DNA of 64,000 nt from Oxytricha trifallax (taxonomy: Eukaryota; Ciliophora; Spirotrichea; Sporadotrichida; Oxytrichidae), in assembly GCA_000711775.1 (NCBI GenBank), contig ARYC01000259.1, forward strand, positions 1 to 64,000. The letters are read 5' to 3'. A model generated the notes under the pieces. It had not been told where the DNA came from and searched no databases. It saw only the letters and a list, made by a program, of their open reading frames with translations. The translations under genes were made by a program, and so were the position numbers. Below, piece after piece: positions 23,554 through 35,870 of this stretch; positions within the stretch are counted from its first letter, which is position 1, and the number at the start of each line of letters is the position of its first letter.

Positions 23554-25087
23554 TACAACTATGATAATGTGTTTGTTATCATGTGCTATCTTAAGATATT
23601 GGACAATTGTACAGTTTGGCAAAATTAACCTAAAATAAGTTTAATAAAATGTTAAGTTACCTTGCAAGCTAAAGATTTGTACTAATTTCCCAAATAATAA
23701 TATTGGCTTCGATTTAAGAAGTACCAATCACCAAAATTCTCCTATCATCTGATAGGCAAAAAGTAGAAACTTCTGGAGAGATAGCTGTGAACCTTTGTTC
23801 TTCTGGTCTTAAAAATATTTGCTCAACTGGACTTTCAGCATCCGGATCCTCATTTTACTTCAAAAACACTATTAGTGATCCTGCACTATAGATAATTTTG
23901 TCTTAGCAATCAATTTTAAGATTATTTCTTCTGTCGAAGGCTCTTCTTCCAATAACTGTCTCAATAAATAAAAATATAATTGGATCAAGCTATAGTTCGC
24001 AAGCTGGATTCATAAATTCATCCTGATCTATATTTTGATTAGTCTCTGCTACTTCAAGCCTCTAATTCCAGATCTCAGTCATTAAAGTTTTAAATCTTTC
24101 GGCTGTTGGGACTTCTGCAAAAGGATCACTCTTTTCAACTTAAAATTTGTTAAAGTCTAATTCCCAATCTTGATCTTCATATTCAACTCTCCATTAAATG
24201 ATACATTAATCAGAAAGGCCAGTTGAAAAAATGTACTTATCTTCATGAATTTCAGTACATTAAACCATAGATGTGTGAGCAGAGTAACCTCTTGTTAACG
24301 CCATATCAATCTTCCTTAGCTTATCAACACTAAAATCGATAACATTATTCTTATCGATATACATAGCAGGGAATCTAAATAAGTAAAGATCACCATGAAT
24401 ACTTCCACTACATGCATTTGACATCAAATTAAATCTTCCAACAGATGTCATTTGGCATTATTCTATGATTCTTAATTTCTTTTCCTCTTCTGGATTCTCA
24501 GGAGTAATGTAATTACCTTAAAATCTTGCATTAACTCCATTTGACAGTGACCATCCAGGCCACTCGCATTTCTTAAGTAAATCATAATCAGAAACTATCT
24601 AATTCTATGAGATATCCCATACTACAAAAATATCTTCTCCTTCATTGTAATCCCTAACATGCTCATGTTGGACCTTTTAACAGCACATCTCAATAAAGTA
24701 ATCATCTTCAGAAAAATCTAATTGTGTGACTGCAAGCATAGATCGAATTTGTACTGGTGCCTGAAATTCGGCTAAAGGTATGACTATCTTTTACATTCTA
24801 ACATAAGGATCCTTAGATGTTTGCTTAATACCTGGGTTTCTACCTGAAAGCCTATTGACATATAAAAGTACAAAGCTTGTCTCTCTCTTTTCATTGATAA
24901 CTTTTTAAGGTCCTTGGTTTTACTTAGCAACATTTGGATTATCTTGAGGTTTATGTTCATTATCGTAGCTTATTGCAAAAAAGTCACCTTTGTATGAAAA
25001 TCTTATCGCTAAAATTGCAGCCTTACTTTCCTTAGGGCTCATAATGACATCTAATGAAGGTTTTTGATACTCTTCCATGTAAGTACC
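23554..25087 (-). CDS. Scrambled EMAP-like (EML) gene, segment 4 of 5 (inverted)
   Basis: Continues segment 3 after removal of the fold-back IES; the join at AAGTACC (25081-25087 / 26246-26252) reads KLNFGTYMEEYQKPSL. Contains EML stretches FSYKGDFFAISYDNE, GRFNLMSNACSGSIHGDLYL, HEDKYIFSTGLSDQCIIQWR, another HELP-type motif (VIGRRAFDRRNN) and VIGTSQIEANIIIWEI. A 31 bp intron lies at 23630-23660. Ends with TATCATAGTTGTA on the minus strand (23554-23566), the pointer to segment 5. Only 24 bp separate it from the end of segment 2, which points the opposite way. Confidence 0.9.
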
Positions 25088-26252
25088 TGTTCCAACCGAG
25101 ACCCCCCTCCACACGCCCTCCAGGAAAAAAGAGAACGCCCCACCCCTCTCCACCCCAACAACATCCCCATTTTATTAAAATTTGGATTCTCAATGTTTAA
25201 ATGATTTTCCTTCATGACATCTTGACATCATAATACATCTTGCACATAAAAAATAGCAATCTTTCCAAATTTTTTTCTCAACCTATAAAATTATACACTC
25301 TTTTCAATTTGGTATTTCAAAACTTTCACTTCATCCGACGACTATTTTAGCACATACTCCTATAGGAAAATTAATTAATCATGCATCTCTAATTGTCTTG
25401 ATTTAAATATAACGAAAAATAATCAACTAACATACCCACACATATATTAATCCAACTCATTTTGATCGACTAATTTCAATATATATTCAATTGTAGTCCC
25501 ATTAATTTTTTATATTATATTTTTTCTGTGTATTTTATCAATATAATTTTAATCTAAATTGATTTTATGCAAAATATATATCAAAAATATTAATTTCATA
25601 TATTTTAAACCAAGTATTTATTAAATCAATAAAAATATAGAAATAATTTAATTATTTAAATAAATCAATATTACATCAAATTTCAATTGACTTGTAATAA
25701 ATATTAGTTTAAAAATATATGAAATTAATATTTTAGATATATATTTTTGCATAAAATCAATTTAGATTAAAATTATATTGATAAAATACACAGAAAAAAT
25801 ATAATATAAAAAATTAATGGGACTACAATTGAATATATATTGAAATTAGTCGATCAAAATGAGTTGGATTAATATATGTGTGGGTATGTTAGTTGATTAT
25901 TTTTCGTTATATTTAAATCAAGACAATTAGAGATGCATGATTAATTAATTTTCCTATAGGAGTATGTGCTAAAATAGTCGTCGGATGAAGTGAAAGTTTT
26001 TAAATACCAAAATTGAAAAGAGTGTATCATTTTATAGGTTGAGAAAAAATTTGAAAAAAATGATATTTTTTATGTGTAAGATATATTATGATATCAAGAT
26101 GTCATGAAGAAAATCATTTAAACAATGAGAATCAAAATTTTAATATGAATGGGGATGTTGTTAGGTGGGAGGGGGGCTTAGTTAGGGTGAGAGGGGGTCT
26201 CGTTTTAGGCCTGGGAGGGGGTGGGAGGAGGGTCTCGGTTGGAACAAGTACC
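25081..26252. mobile_element. 1.17 kb fold-back element acting as IES, pointer AAGTACC
   Basis: Two long inverted arms of about 550-580 bp: for example TTCCAACCGAGACCC near 25091 pairs with GGGTCTCGGTTGGAA near 26230, and the AT-rich middle is also strongly mirrored. Flanked by the direct repeat AAGTACC (25081-25087, 26246-26252). G- and C-rich tracts near both tips stand out from the AT-rich surroundings. No ORF was recognised. It interrupts EML segments 3 and 4. Confidence 0.87.
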
Positions 26253-26750
26253 AAAATTTAATTTCTCGATTTTTGATTCAAGTAATAAGAATACACCGTT
26301 AACCAGTCCAACCGCTAGATATGAACCATCAGGACTGAAACATAAAGATGTTGCTTGAGTTCCAAGATTTTTAGTGGTCATTAGTTAATGTTTGGTTATA
26401 TCCCATAACCTCAAAGTTTCATCGTCTCCAACAGAAGCCAGAATACTGTACTTCTTTAGTGGATACATAGCTATGAAAACCTTCTTAAGATTAGGACTCA
26501 CATAGAGTGAAGAGTGTGATGATAGGTACTGATAAAAGTTGAATTATAGCAACGGCCTTCTAACCATGCTTTTATCCATAAATTGAGACATTTTTTGCTC
26601 TTCTTTGTCGTCTTCAGTTACCACTGCTTCCATAACCTCACCACAACGTAGTCCAACTAAAATCCTTCGAGGGTCTTTTCTATCACAGACATAGATGTCC
26701 AAACTTTATACCGCGAAAGCTCTTTTATTTTTAAGGTCATCAATAATTTT
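26246..26750 (-). CDS. Scrambled EMAP-like (EML) gene, segment 3 of 5 (inverted)
   Basis: Read on the minus strand from the 14 bp pointer at 26737-26750. Encodes KRAFAVQSLDIYVCDRKD, RRILVGLRCGEVMEAVV (the EML C-module motif KILVGLRSGE), ILASVGDDETLRLWDITK and FSPDGSYLAVGLVNG. There is no start codon of its own. Its inverted orientation relative to segment 2 means inversion is needed to assemble the gene. Confidence 0.9.
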
Positions 26751-26818
26751 GAAAAGAGATTTGATTATGATTCATCATAATTTTGCAACACAAACAAGAA
26801 TTATTTATAAGAAATTAA

Positions 26819-28111
26819 TCAAAAATGAATAAAAATTGTATCTTAATCTGTGCCCTAAGCTTTTCTACAAATTTCAAAGTTTGGTAATGTAATGTATTTT
26901 ACATCTGGAGTTGATGCTGGATCTAATTTTAATATTTTCATTAAAGAATAAATTAAATTGATATATTCTTGATCTAAATAAATAATGCTTTCACCATCGT
27001 ACCCGATCAAAAGTAAATAATGTCCTAAATACTCTTAAAAATAAATTAAATTTTTTCATGTATTTTTTCTTTCTGCAAAAACATGAAGCTATAAATATTT
27101 ATTTTAAGTGTTACTCTTTGTTTTTCTGACTCAATCTCCTTTATATGTCAAGTTTAATTGACTCATCTATCACTATTTAATCATTTTGATATGTTTATCT
27201 CTTCGATACATCCATCAAAATGATAATAAATCCCTATTTTTCATCCAAAAATTTTAATATTTGTTCGATTGATGTCTCAGTTTTAATTAACTAACTAAGT
27301 TTTTCTTTTTATTCAAATTATATAGCTAATTGGTCCATGGAGTAAGGATAATGTGAAAAATACTTTGCAAAAAGTGCATTTATGCGTTTCATATCGTAAT
27401 CATTGTCTTTTTAGTAGTAAGGCTATAAAATAATCAATCTTTATTTCACTTACTATATCTCATATTAATAGAATTTAAGAAAGAAGTATTTTGGAGTATG
27501 TATAAAAATTAAGCTATTTTTTCAAACAAGATTTGCCCAAGTTTAATTTTATTTTAATAAAGATTTTTGTACTAATCTTTGGTATTATTATTTTTTTGAA
27601 GATTTTAGTAAGTAAAGTTCAATCAGAGCAAATTTAAGATTTCATTTAGATTTTTAAGTCATTAAAAAATAATAATTTTGTTTAAAATAATTTGAATAAA
27701 TTAAACTATATCAACGTACTGCGGATCCATGCCAATTTAAATCGTGTTAAACTAACAATATTTAATGCTGCTTTATTATTATAAATTCATTAGGTAATCA
27801 TATAAGTCTATTGTGTAAACCATTTCCCTGCACTCTTCAAAATATTAATAGACGCTTTCCGTTGTGTATGGTATATTCAAATGTTTCAAAATCATAATCA
27901 AGCAGGCTACTCCACAATCCCAATTATAGTTTTACAGATATAAAAAAGTAAGATTCAAAAAAGGATTTAAAATAAAATTATATATTTAATTAGAAAATAA
28001 TGTATCGATTTCATATCTTCACTTTCTATGGTCTAAATTAAAATTTATATTATTCAAAATTATATTAAGTCTTACTTTTTTGGCTTTAATCAATTCATTT
28101 GAGTTTCCCAT
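26819..28111 (-). CDS. GUCD1-like protein (guanylylate cyclase domain-containing family)
   Basis: Named for vertebrate GUCD1, a cysteine-peptidase-like fold of unclear activity. Starts MGNSNELIKAKK at ATG 28111 (possible myristoylation); TGA at 26819-26821. Family marks: YNWDCGVACLIMIL, IQIGMDPQYVDI, QKDNDYDMKRINALF, HYLLLIGYDG...IIYLD, and the C-terminal LPNFEICRKAQGTDQDTIF. A 253 bp IES has pointer ACTATATC (27452 and 27705); its pointer spans the exon end and the GT of an intron donor. The 5' exons (27930-28110) and the join near 27070 are not fully resolved. Confidence 0.8.
27452..27712. other. IES of 253 bp overlapping an intron donor, pointer ACTATATC
   Basis: ACTATATC at 27452-27459 and 27705-27712. 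Removal creates, on the minus strand, GATATA|GTAAGTG...TATAG, a complete 31 bp intron between YVDI and PYYQKDNDYD. Confidence 0.8.
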
Positions 28112-28227
28112 TCTTAATTAAAATTATTAATTATAATTAAAATCCTCTTTAATAAAATTATATCAAAATTACATTTTAATTATAAAACATAAATTAAAGT
28201 AAGTATTTTATAACTTAAGCTATTAAA

Positions 28228-29908
28228 TCATTATTTATTATTAGAAGTAGTTGCTGCACCATCCTTTTTATTGTAAAGAGAATGCTTAATTTGGAATCTC
28301 TTCTTGAAGTCATCGAATGTTAAGGGTTTATCATCTTCATCATAAGCTGAAATGTCCTCCTCTTCTTTTGCAATTTCGTCCTCTATAGTAATTTATGGTT
28401 TAATTTCGCATTTAAGGAGATTTAAATTTAAAGACTGTGATAAAGATACTTACTGACTGTGAGTTCGTATTTGCCACTTTCGGTTTTTGGAGCCACCATG
28501 AGAATATTATGTAAGGTGACTATAACTGGATCATCATCGTCCAACTCTTTGGTAACTTTGAGCTTTTGAGCAAGCAAATAAGCATACTGCTTGATCATTT
28601 CATTAATCATTTCCTCAACCATTCCCAAGTACATCATAATGTTGTCTTAGGTCAAGCCTTATGACTCTTAAATTTCCTTGAATTTGCGCGAAGTTTCATT
28701 ATCAACCAATGAGAAAATTTCTTCTATACTAGACTTAATGGAGTTTATTTTTTCAATGGTTGCCTTATATTCCAATAGGTTTCTTTCATACTCTTCTTCG
28801 TTTTCTTATATTTTCTCTTCCAACTCCTTCTACAGCTTCTTTCTTTCATTGTTTTCTCCAAGTCCTTAATTCTTGTACTGCTCAATTTCTTTTTTGATTT
28901 GTTCAATTTGCAAATCGAGCTGTTCAGTCTCTTGAGTTAACTCATTAACAAATCTACTGAGAGTAAAGTTTCTCTCTTCAGCTTCTATGAAATTTTTGAC
29001 AAGTTCATCAATATCTTTGGCTCCAGTGGCCTTTGCTATACGATTAAAAGCTTCCTAATACTCATTCAACTTCTCCTCAGGTATCATACTAGTAACTTTA
29101 TCGTTGGAAAAACCCCAAAAAGCCTTCTGAGATTATCTCTTCATATTGATCTCCTCCTCATGCTTAGTTTCCCTGTACAATCTCTCGAGTTCATTTTGTT
29201 CATTTTCTTTGGCTTTCATAAATTCCTTCATTTGCTTCTCTTTCTCTATTTTCTAGTTAACCATTGCAATTTACTAATCAAAGTGTAGTTTCTCCTCTTC
29301 TGCCTGTTTAATTAATTCAGTTAGCTCATTAGTAGCCTGCTCTCTATCTTGGTTAGCAGTGTTTGCTATTTTAACAATTTTCTCCATTTCTTTCTTTTTG
29401 GTTTCTAAATCGCTAGTCAACTTGCTATAAATCTACTCAAACACAAGTCTCTCTCTTCTTAAAGTATCAATTTCATCTCTGAGATTTTTATTGTAAGCTA
29501 TGGTTGAATTGTATTTCTAGTTGGCTTTATCAAGACGGTTCTCGAGATTCTTAATTTCCTTGATTAGTTTTGCATGTTTTTCTTAAGGAGTGATACCGTT
29601 CATGTTTTTACGCTCTTTCAAGATGTCCTCTTGAATCTTTTTTATTTGTTCATCAACATCTTTCTAAAGGATAAAAGTTTTGAGAATCCATTTTGGATTA
29701 ATCGTTATGAAATAGCTTTGGTAAATAAAAATTTGGATAATTGAAGAGAAGTATGATATCTTACACATTTAAATTGCTGTTTCTTGATTTTATCTTAAAG
29801 CTTGGCAACTTCATCGTTAGCTGAAGGAACTGCTGCCTAAGAAGTCTCGTTTCTTTTTACACTACCCTTTATGAAATTTATTCTTCAAATAAATAAGCTT
29901 ACCTCCAT
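28228..29908 (-). CDS. Outer dynein arm docking-complex coiled-coil protein (CCDC63/ODAD1/DC2-like)
   Basis: About 490 residues, ATG 29908 to TGA 28228-28230. Almost all coiled coil: IKKIQEDILKERKNMNGITP, NKNLRDEIDTLRRERLVFEQ, and QDNIMMYLGMVEEMINEMI, the conserved block of the CCDC63/CCDC114 family. An acidic tail ends in FDDFKKRFQIKHSLYN. Introns are near 29870-29903 and 29660-29772, plus 28383-28453. The family forms the docking complex that attaches outer dynein arms to ciliary doublets, which fits a ciliate. Other ciliary coiled-coil families cannot be excluded. Confidence 0.8.
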
Positions 29909-30078
29909 TGTTAGAAAATAAAATGTTAATTATTATTTATTTCAATTTCGCTATATCACTAACATGCCAAGCAATCATTTGAATTTGATGCATAATTTAT
30001 TTTAATTGAATATAGATTTGTGTGTTCTAATAAGTAAATACCTTTAAAATTCAATACTTTGAGTAAAATTTGATCTAT

Positions 30079-31671
30079 TCACTAGGGTGGCAATAATATT
30101 TCATTCTATCCAGCCATATTTCTCATTCTAGCAACTTTTCCAAGTGCGTGATTGCTGTCAACTTTATGAACCTCTTCAGTCATCCATCTGGTTGGGAACA
30201 AAACGATTGCCATTATCAACAGAGAGAAGGTCTGCATAATATCGAGAAGAGTGTAGCAAAGGACCCAGTGTGGTTTTTGTGCACAAATTGCGATAAATAC
30301 TCCCAAGATTATTGTGAATAAGTAATGAATGAAAATTGTTGAACGCTAGTGTCTATAAAAATGAGTTTAGTTATGTTTCGGATATTTTTGTTTTGAGGTT
30401 AGGTAAATAATGATTTGGATGCAAAAATTAATTAAATCAAAACTTACATGAAAGTTTCATAGAGTCTGAAGTAAGCAAGTAATTTTCCAGTTGTGGCATC
30501 AGTATCATCTGAAATGTGGTGCTTGAATTCACTTTGAGAATTCATGTTATCTCTCATGGCAATCAGGAAGGGAACCAACTTGAAAATAGGGAATGATAAT
30601 GCAAGTAGCATGTCGTATTTTGTGTCTACCAATTTGAAGATCAATTAAATGGCTGTAACAGCAAAACTCAAGATAAACATAGAAATATAGAGGCCGTATC
30701 CAGGTGTCATCTGTAATGCTGATCTGACTCCATATGCAGCTAAATATAGGATACCAACATCAATCATTGCTTGAGCTAATGGGACAATTAAGAAAGTTAT
30801 CACACTTTTAGCTCTTGCACCGGCATCTTGATCTCTAAATGGATCAAGTGGGCACTCTGATGTTATCAATAAAAGAGCAATAGTTTAAAGAACCACGAAT
30901 ATCAGAATCATGTAAATCCACATATTAAATTTACCTCTGTTGTTTTACTCTAAAGCTGGGATTCCATGTAAGTTAGCGATGTGGTTTTACCATTTCTGAG
31001 ATAAAATTATGTATGGGATTGTAAACACAACTTATATAGCCAAAAATGCAGCAAGTAAGTACTCCAGAGTGTAATAAGATCTACATATAGGTTCAAAATG
31101 TTGGTGGAACGTAGCCAACAAGAAAGTTGAAGAAGATTTTTCTATTTGAGTAATCAAGTCTGTCCCATCATTCTCATTTATTTTTGACAAGTATGTTGAA
31201 TCCTTAATGTCTCTATTAAGACCAATTCTTCTGTCTTAATCGTCATCAACAAGAATGAAAGCTCTGATTTACTCTGTTTTCTAAACTCTGTCATTCAAGT
31301 TATTCACGAATTCTTCCGTATATTTTGAATCGTATTTATGCACAACAATCTTTAAAGATAATGAGTTATTAATTGAAAAAATTAAAGTTGGGAAAACTTA
31401 CCCATGCATTATCAGGGTGCTTATCGTAACATTTAGATAAATATTCTGAATAAGTTGTAGCATGGCATAGGTATCCGTCAGCCTGCCAGTGTCGTTGTTT
31501 GTCAGAAACGAGTCCGAAGATCTTTGGTCTGCTGTTATAATAGGGCTTTAAATGAAAAGTGTTGTGATCTGATACATAGAGCTGCTCGTGCTGGTCAAAG
31601 AAAGCAGACTGAAGTGTGGAACCTGCCAGGAACAGAATTGGATACAAAAATTAAAGCTTTAGTTGATTCAT
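30079..31671 (-). CDS. Multi-pass membrane protein with signal peptide (paralogue A)
   Basis: Starts MNQLKLQFLYPILFLAGSTL, a likely signal peptide, followed by a luminal domain with paired Cys (YLCHATTYSEYLSKCYDKHP) and an intron at 31350-31401. Several hydrophobic helices follow, for example YLLAAFLAIQVVFTIPYIIL, MWIYMILIFVVLQTIALLLI, VITFLIVPLAQAMIDVGILY, LYISMFILSFAVTAIQLIF and LLDIMQTFSLLIMAIVLFP. The topology (signal peptide, ectodomain, about seven helices, short tail) recalls GOST/GPR107-like seven-helix proteins, but I do not recognise a specific family. It is a tandem paralogue of the next gene: both share the Cys-box/AWV-VH and the FPTRW/YPSKW ends. Confidence 0.7.
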
Positions 31672-31950
31672 GATTCGGACTTATAATAGAATTATAATTA
31701 TTAAAGTTAGTTATTCAAAGGTAGGAAAAATCTGTTAATAATTGAAAAATAATTTCCTTAACAATTGTTTTCAATTCCTTAAATTTCCTTATGATAAATC
31801 TTATCTAAAAGCAAACTAAAAATTATTAAAAGATTATGACTAAATTTATATTTGATGCTTATATATTATTATCTTAGTCTTAGATCTAATTTAAGTAGTG
31901 GTACTTTAATAAACATACCGAACTGTTAAATTAATTGATTTTAATTTATG

Positions 31951-33543
31951 TCAATATATCATAGAAGAACTGACTGATTCCACAATGGGCGTGCTCTCAT
32001 CTTCTCTTACTCCCTTACCAAACTTTCTCTCTATTTTTCTTCTGCTCTTCTCTTCCACATGATGGTCGATCCATTTTGATGGGTAATAAAGGACAGCTAC
32101 GACCATAATAACAATAGATTGAAGCATTATTAAGAGCATGTAGCATAGAAGCTTGTAGTTGTCATCTCTCAGAATAATTTAAATAAACTTAAGTCCTAAC
32201 TGAATTAAATCAGTGTTTTATTATTTAGTTGTTTACTTGCAACAGCATTTAAGAGGAAATATATCATTATAGGTGCTCTACTTACTCTTATTACATTTTA
32301 CAATTGATACATTAAGATTCTTGCTTGCTCGCTCAAATCCTCAATCATTAAAGAATCATCTTCAATGCATGAAGCTGATTTGGTAGCCAAGTACAGAGCT
32401 ACCCCAATTAAGATAATTTACAAGGGAACATTCCACATTCTACCAATCCAATAATTATTTTCTTTCGCGTCATCTATTAAACTGAAGATTATCTAGAAAA
32501 GTACAATTGCTAGAGTTACTATAAAGACAACTGCCAAATGACAGTTGTTTATTTTGGGTGTCGTTTTTCTATACTTTAAGTAAAAACTTGAAAGGTATAT
32601 CATAACTGTAACTTAAGTTGCCTAAGCTATAGGATAGACTAAGGCAAGCTATACTGTCAAAACTCTTTCGATTGTATTCTATTCTATGAAAACTTTCCAA
32701 GGACATACAAAATAGAAAAGTAGGAATGATACAGATTAAAGCAAAGTCATAGAAAGCATAGCTCTCATCATATTCCTAACTGTTTTTACATTTCTTCTCA
32801 TAAAAGTTCTTATTTCTTTGCCCTTAAAGAATCTGCCTGGCTAGTGATACTTGATTACCTTACTTGCCTTAAATACATAAGCAATTCTTAGCACAACTGT
32901 GAAAGCAATTGTAGGTGTCAGTATAAATATAAAGTAGTTAAATTGCTCACAATCTGAGACATATTCATGAACGATTTTAACTTCATAAAAATCTACTCCC
33001 CTCACAAAAGAACCATTCGTCTTCTCTTATATTCTCTCAAAAGACTTAGAGTCCAAATGTGCTAAAACTTGAGGTGCTTTAGCTTTTTAAGAGAGACCTA
33101 AATCGTAATTGTAAAGCAGTCCTAATAACAAGAAACCCTTAACTTGCTAAATTTCTTTTTCATACTTATTAAATGCATAGATAAATTCTCTGGTTTTCTT
33201 GGGAGAGTGTTCATGTATGATTACCTAAAATAATATTAAAAACAAGGAAAGTATTATACCCAATCATACTCTGGTCTCTTCAGGTGACATCTTTCTTTGA
33301 ATTCAGAGTAATTTTTTACAGAGCATAAATGAGCAGTGAATGAGCTATTTTATTAATTCAATATTTAGTTAGATTGATCTATGATATAAGAAAAATTAAG
33401 AAATCCTAATTTTCATATATTTTATTGGGATAACAAAGAATATTATATATTAATTCTAAAATAAAATTTACTAGAATAGCGTGTATTACCTATATTATTC
33501 CTTCATAAGGTTCTATATCAAATCCTTCATCATCAATATACAT
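31951..33543 (-). CDS. Multi-pass membrane protein (paralogue B)
   Basis: Tandem paralogue of 30079-31671: FKERCHLKRPEYDWVIIHEH aligns with SKCYDKHPDNAWIVVHKY, and YYPSKWIDHHVEEKSRRK aligns with FPTRWMTEEVHK. ATG 33543 (MYIDDEGFDIEPYEG) is tentative; the next 200 bp contain an intron or IES that I could not define. Hydrophobic helices include FIFILTPTIAFTVVLRIAYV, MRAMLSMTLLQSVSFLLFCM and LLIMLQSIVIMVVAVLYYP. TGA at 31951-31953. Function unknown. Confidence 0.65.
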
Positions 33544-34186
33544 TTGAAAGAATAAAACATTTCAAATTTTTGTATATCTTATTAAAAAATCAAGAATTGT
33601 TGTTTCAATATCTTAAGTTATATAAAAATATCTAATTCAGTTATTTTTTCAAGTAACCATTTAATTATATACACTTAATATTTCACTAAGTATATTCACA
33701 TATCACTTGGAAAAAAATTCTATTTTTAAATATTTATATTTCTTAAATAAATTAAGACATTTCTAAATGTTTAATTTTGTCTAATTATTAGTTGGCAATT
33801 AATTTCAATATATATACATATATCATATTTTTGTTGTATTTTGTCTAATTTTCTCCTTAACTCTTCTAAAATTCCATGCTTTGACTTAATTTATTACACA
33901 AAAACTAATTGAGATAATAATCAGAAGTTGGATATTTTTAAACTCAGTTTTTCTTTTCATTACTCAAATTATTATAATTTTATAATTCTTTATCTACTAA
34001 TATTTATAGAACATAGAACTATCATTCAACCTGTAATTCTTGTATAAATTATATAAAAAATTATAAGATCAATCATAAATACATCGTATCGAAATCTTTA
34101 TTTTTGGCTTCTTTATTAGCGCTGCCAATTAATAAATTTAATTTATATGAAATAAACTAGTATATAATGTAATAATAAAATCCTTA
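33544..34186. other. Intergenic, very AT-rich
   Basis: No gene, inverted repeat or RNA recognised. Confidence 0.55.
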
Positions 34187-35740
34187 TCAAAATATTTATA
34201 ATTGAATGGGAACAGATGAGCTTTAAATCATATTGGCAATTGAGCTACTATTCTTAAGCATAGAGTTGTACATGCGCTTCTAGTCGGTGCTAGTCTTTTT
34301 GTACTAATCAATCAACTCCTTATATTAACTCTGCACATCAGCTTTAGACATCACAGCAGTCGATGCGTTCAAATTATCCTTATTTTTTAGAGGAGTAAAG
34401 AAAGAAGATACCTGGGAAGAAGGGCCCTTCCCAAAATTAGTTTGAGTGATTGGTTTCATGTTCAAAGTGAAGGTATTGTCTATTTTGCGATGTTGCGATA
34501 AAGTGGAGTTTGAATCTACTTTTTCTAAATGTCGCTCGTAGATAAAAAATATGAAATAAGATAAGGTTAATATTAAGAAATTAAGAGATCTTTCTTTGCT
34601 TTTCAGTCTAGTCATCGAGCCTTTTGTAATACTTAATCTATTCCATACCTTAAACATTAGCATCATACATCAAGGATCTCTGGCCAGGGCTTTATCCCCC
34701 TGATTCCATAGTTATATCCTGCTATCTATTTAGGCTCTATGTGTTATAAATCTTTGGTTCTTTAGAGAACTGTTGATATTGAGGCTTTATGCTTGGTCCA
34801 TAACTTTCATCAAATAATTTCTGGAGATATCTTTGCTTCCCTAAATTAGGTAAGGACTCTACTCTTTAATGCTGTTGTAAATTTACCAAACTGTTTCTTT
34901 TACTTTAAATCACAGACTTTTAAGGGGTAAGATTCATATTGATTTAAGATTTTCTGTCATCAAAAGCATTAGGTGCATTTTATAAAGTCAAAAGCTGGCT
35001 CTTATCTAATTAGGGTAGCATTGAATTTCTTCCTTTTTAGAATGAATTTTGTAATTTCCCACTTATAAGTGGAGTTAAAGGCGACTACTGCTGATTAGAA
35101 TCATCTGCAATTTTAGTATTTAGATTTAGAAGCTTTATTTCTGTAATATTATTCTTATTTTTAACATAATCTTCTTAATTTGAGGCGTAAGCCTGCTATT
35201 ATTCATTTTTATTCAAGTTATTTTATACAAATTGCACCTACTGAGTTTTATTAAGACCTACCTAAGACTACCCCTTCTTTTTATTGTCCGGATCTTAACT
35301 TTAGTATCTAAGTCCCCCTGAAATCACTGAAGCGGGTTTTCCCTATTATTTCTCAGTAGTCATTCCCCATCCTGTTGAATTATGATTTCTGGTCATAATA
35401 TCAACGCCCTTCTACCCATGAACTATCTGCATGTATTCTTTGACTTGCCTCTTCGCAAGTTTAGTTTAATAGTATTCCTAGTTCTTTTGCTTATAGTCTT
35501 CCCATTGCATTTTGTATTTTTTCATGTACTCTGTATCGAATTTTTCTGGGTTTGTATCCAGACCACCAATGATTTTGATATTTTTTGTGTAATGATGGTT
35601 TTAGAAGCCTGGAGGGATTGGGCGACGCAACTTATATATGTAGTTTTTGGACTATAGAGCCTTTTCATTATCTTCTATCGTGAAGTGATCGAAAAATAAT
35701 TACTATAAAGAGGATAATAGAGCTTTGAATAAATTACCAT
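34187..35740 (-). CDS. N/Q-rich hypothetical protein
   Basis: Long minus-strand frame rich in TAA/TAG glutamine codons: TNPEKFDTEYMKKYKMQWED, then low-complexity Asn/Gln/Ser/Lys sequence, ending QYKELIDQYKKTSTDQKRMY and a TGA at 34187-34189. A frame change near 34560-34520 suggests a small IES or intron that I could not place. The 5' end near 35740 lacks a convincing ATG. No domain recognised; probably disordered. Confidence 0.55.
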
Positions 35741-35870
35741 TATTGGGATTTATCTTAAGGAAGGATATATCTTAAATATAATTAAAATTAAATTAATTTA
35801 AATAAATAATCAGCAATAAAATTAATCATATCATAATATGCTTTGATAATATAACATTAATTAATTTTAT

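Noticed and set aside
26780..26830. ACAAACA near 26789 as pointer for the end of EML segment 4
   Set aside because: Only 7 bp and the following frame soon ends without EML character; the 13 bp TATCATAGTTGTA match to 10883-10895 restores a strong EML motif.
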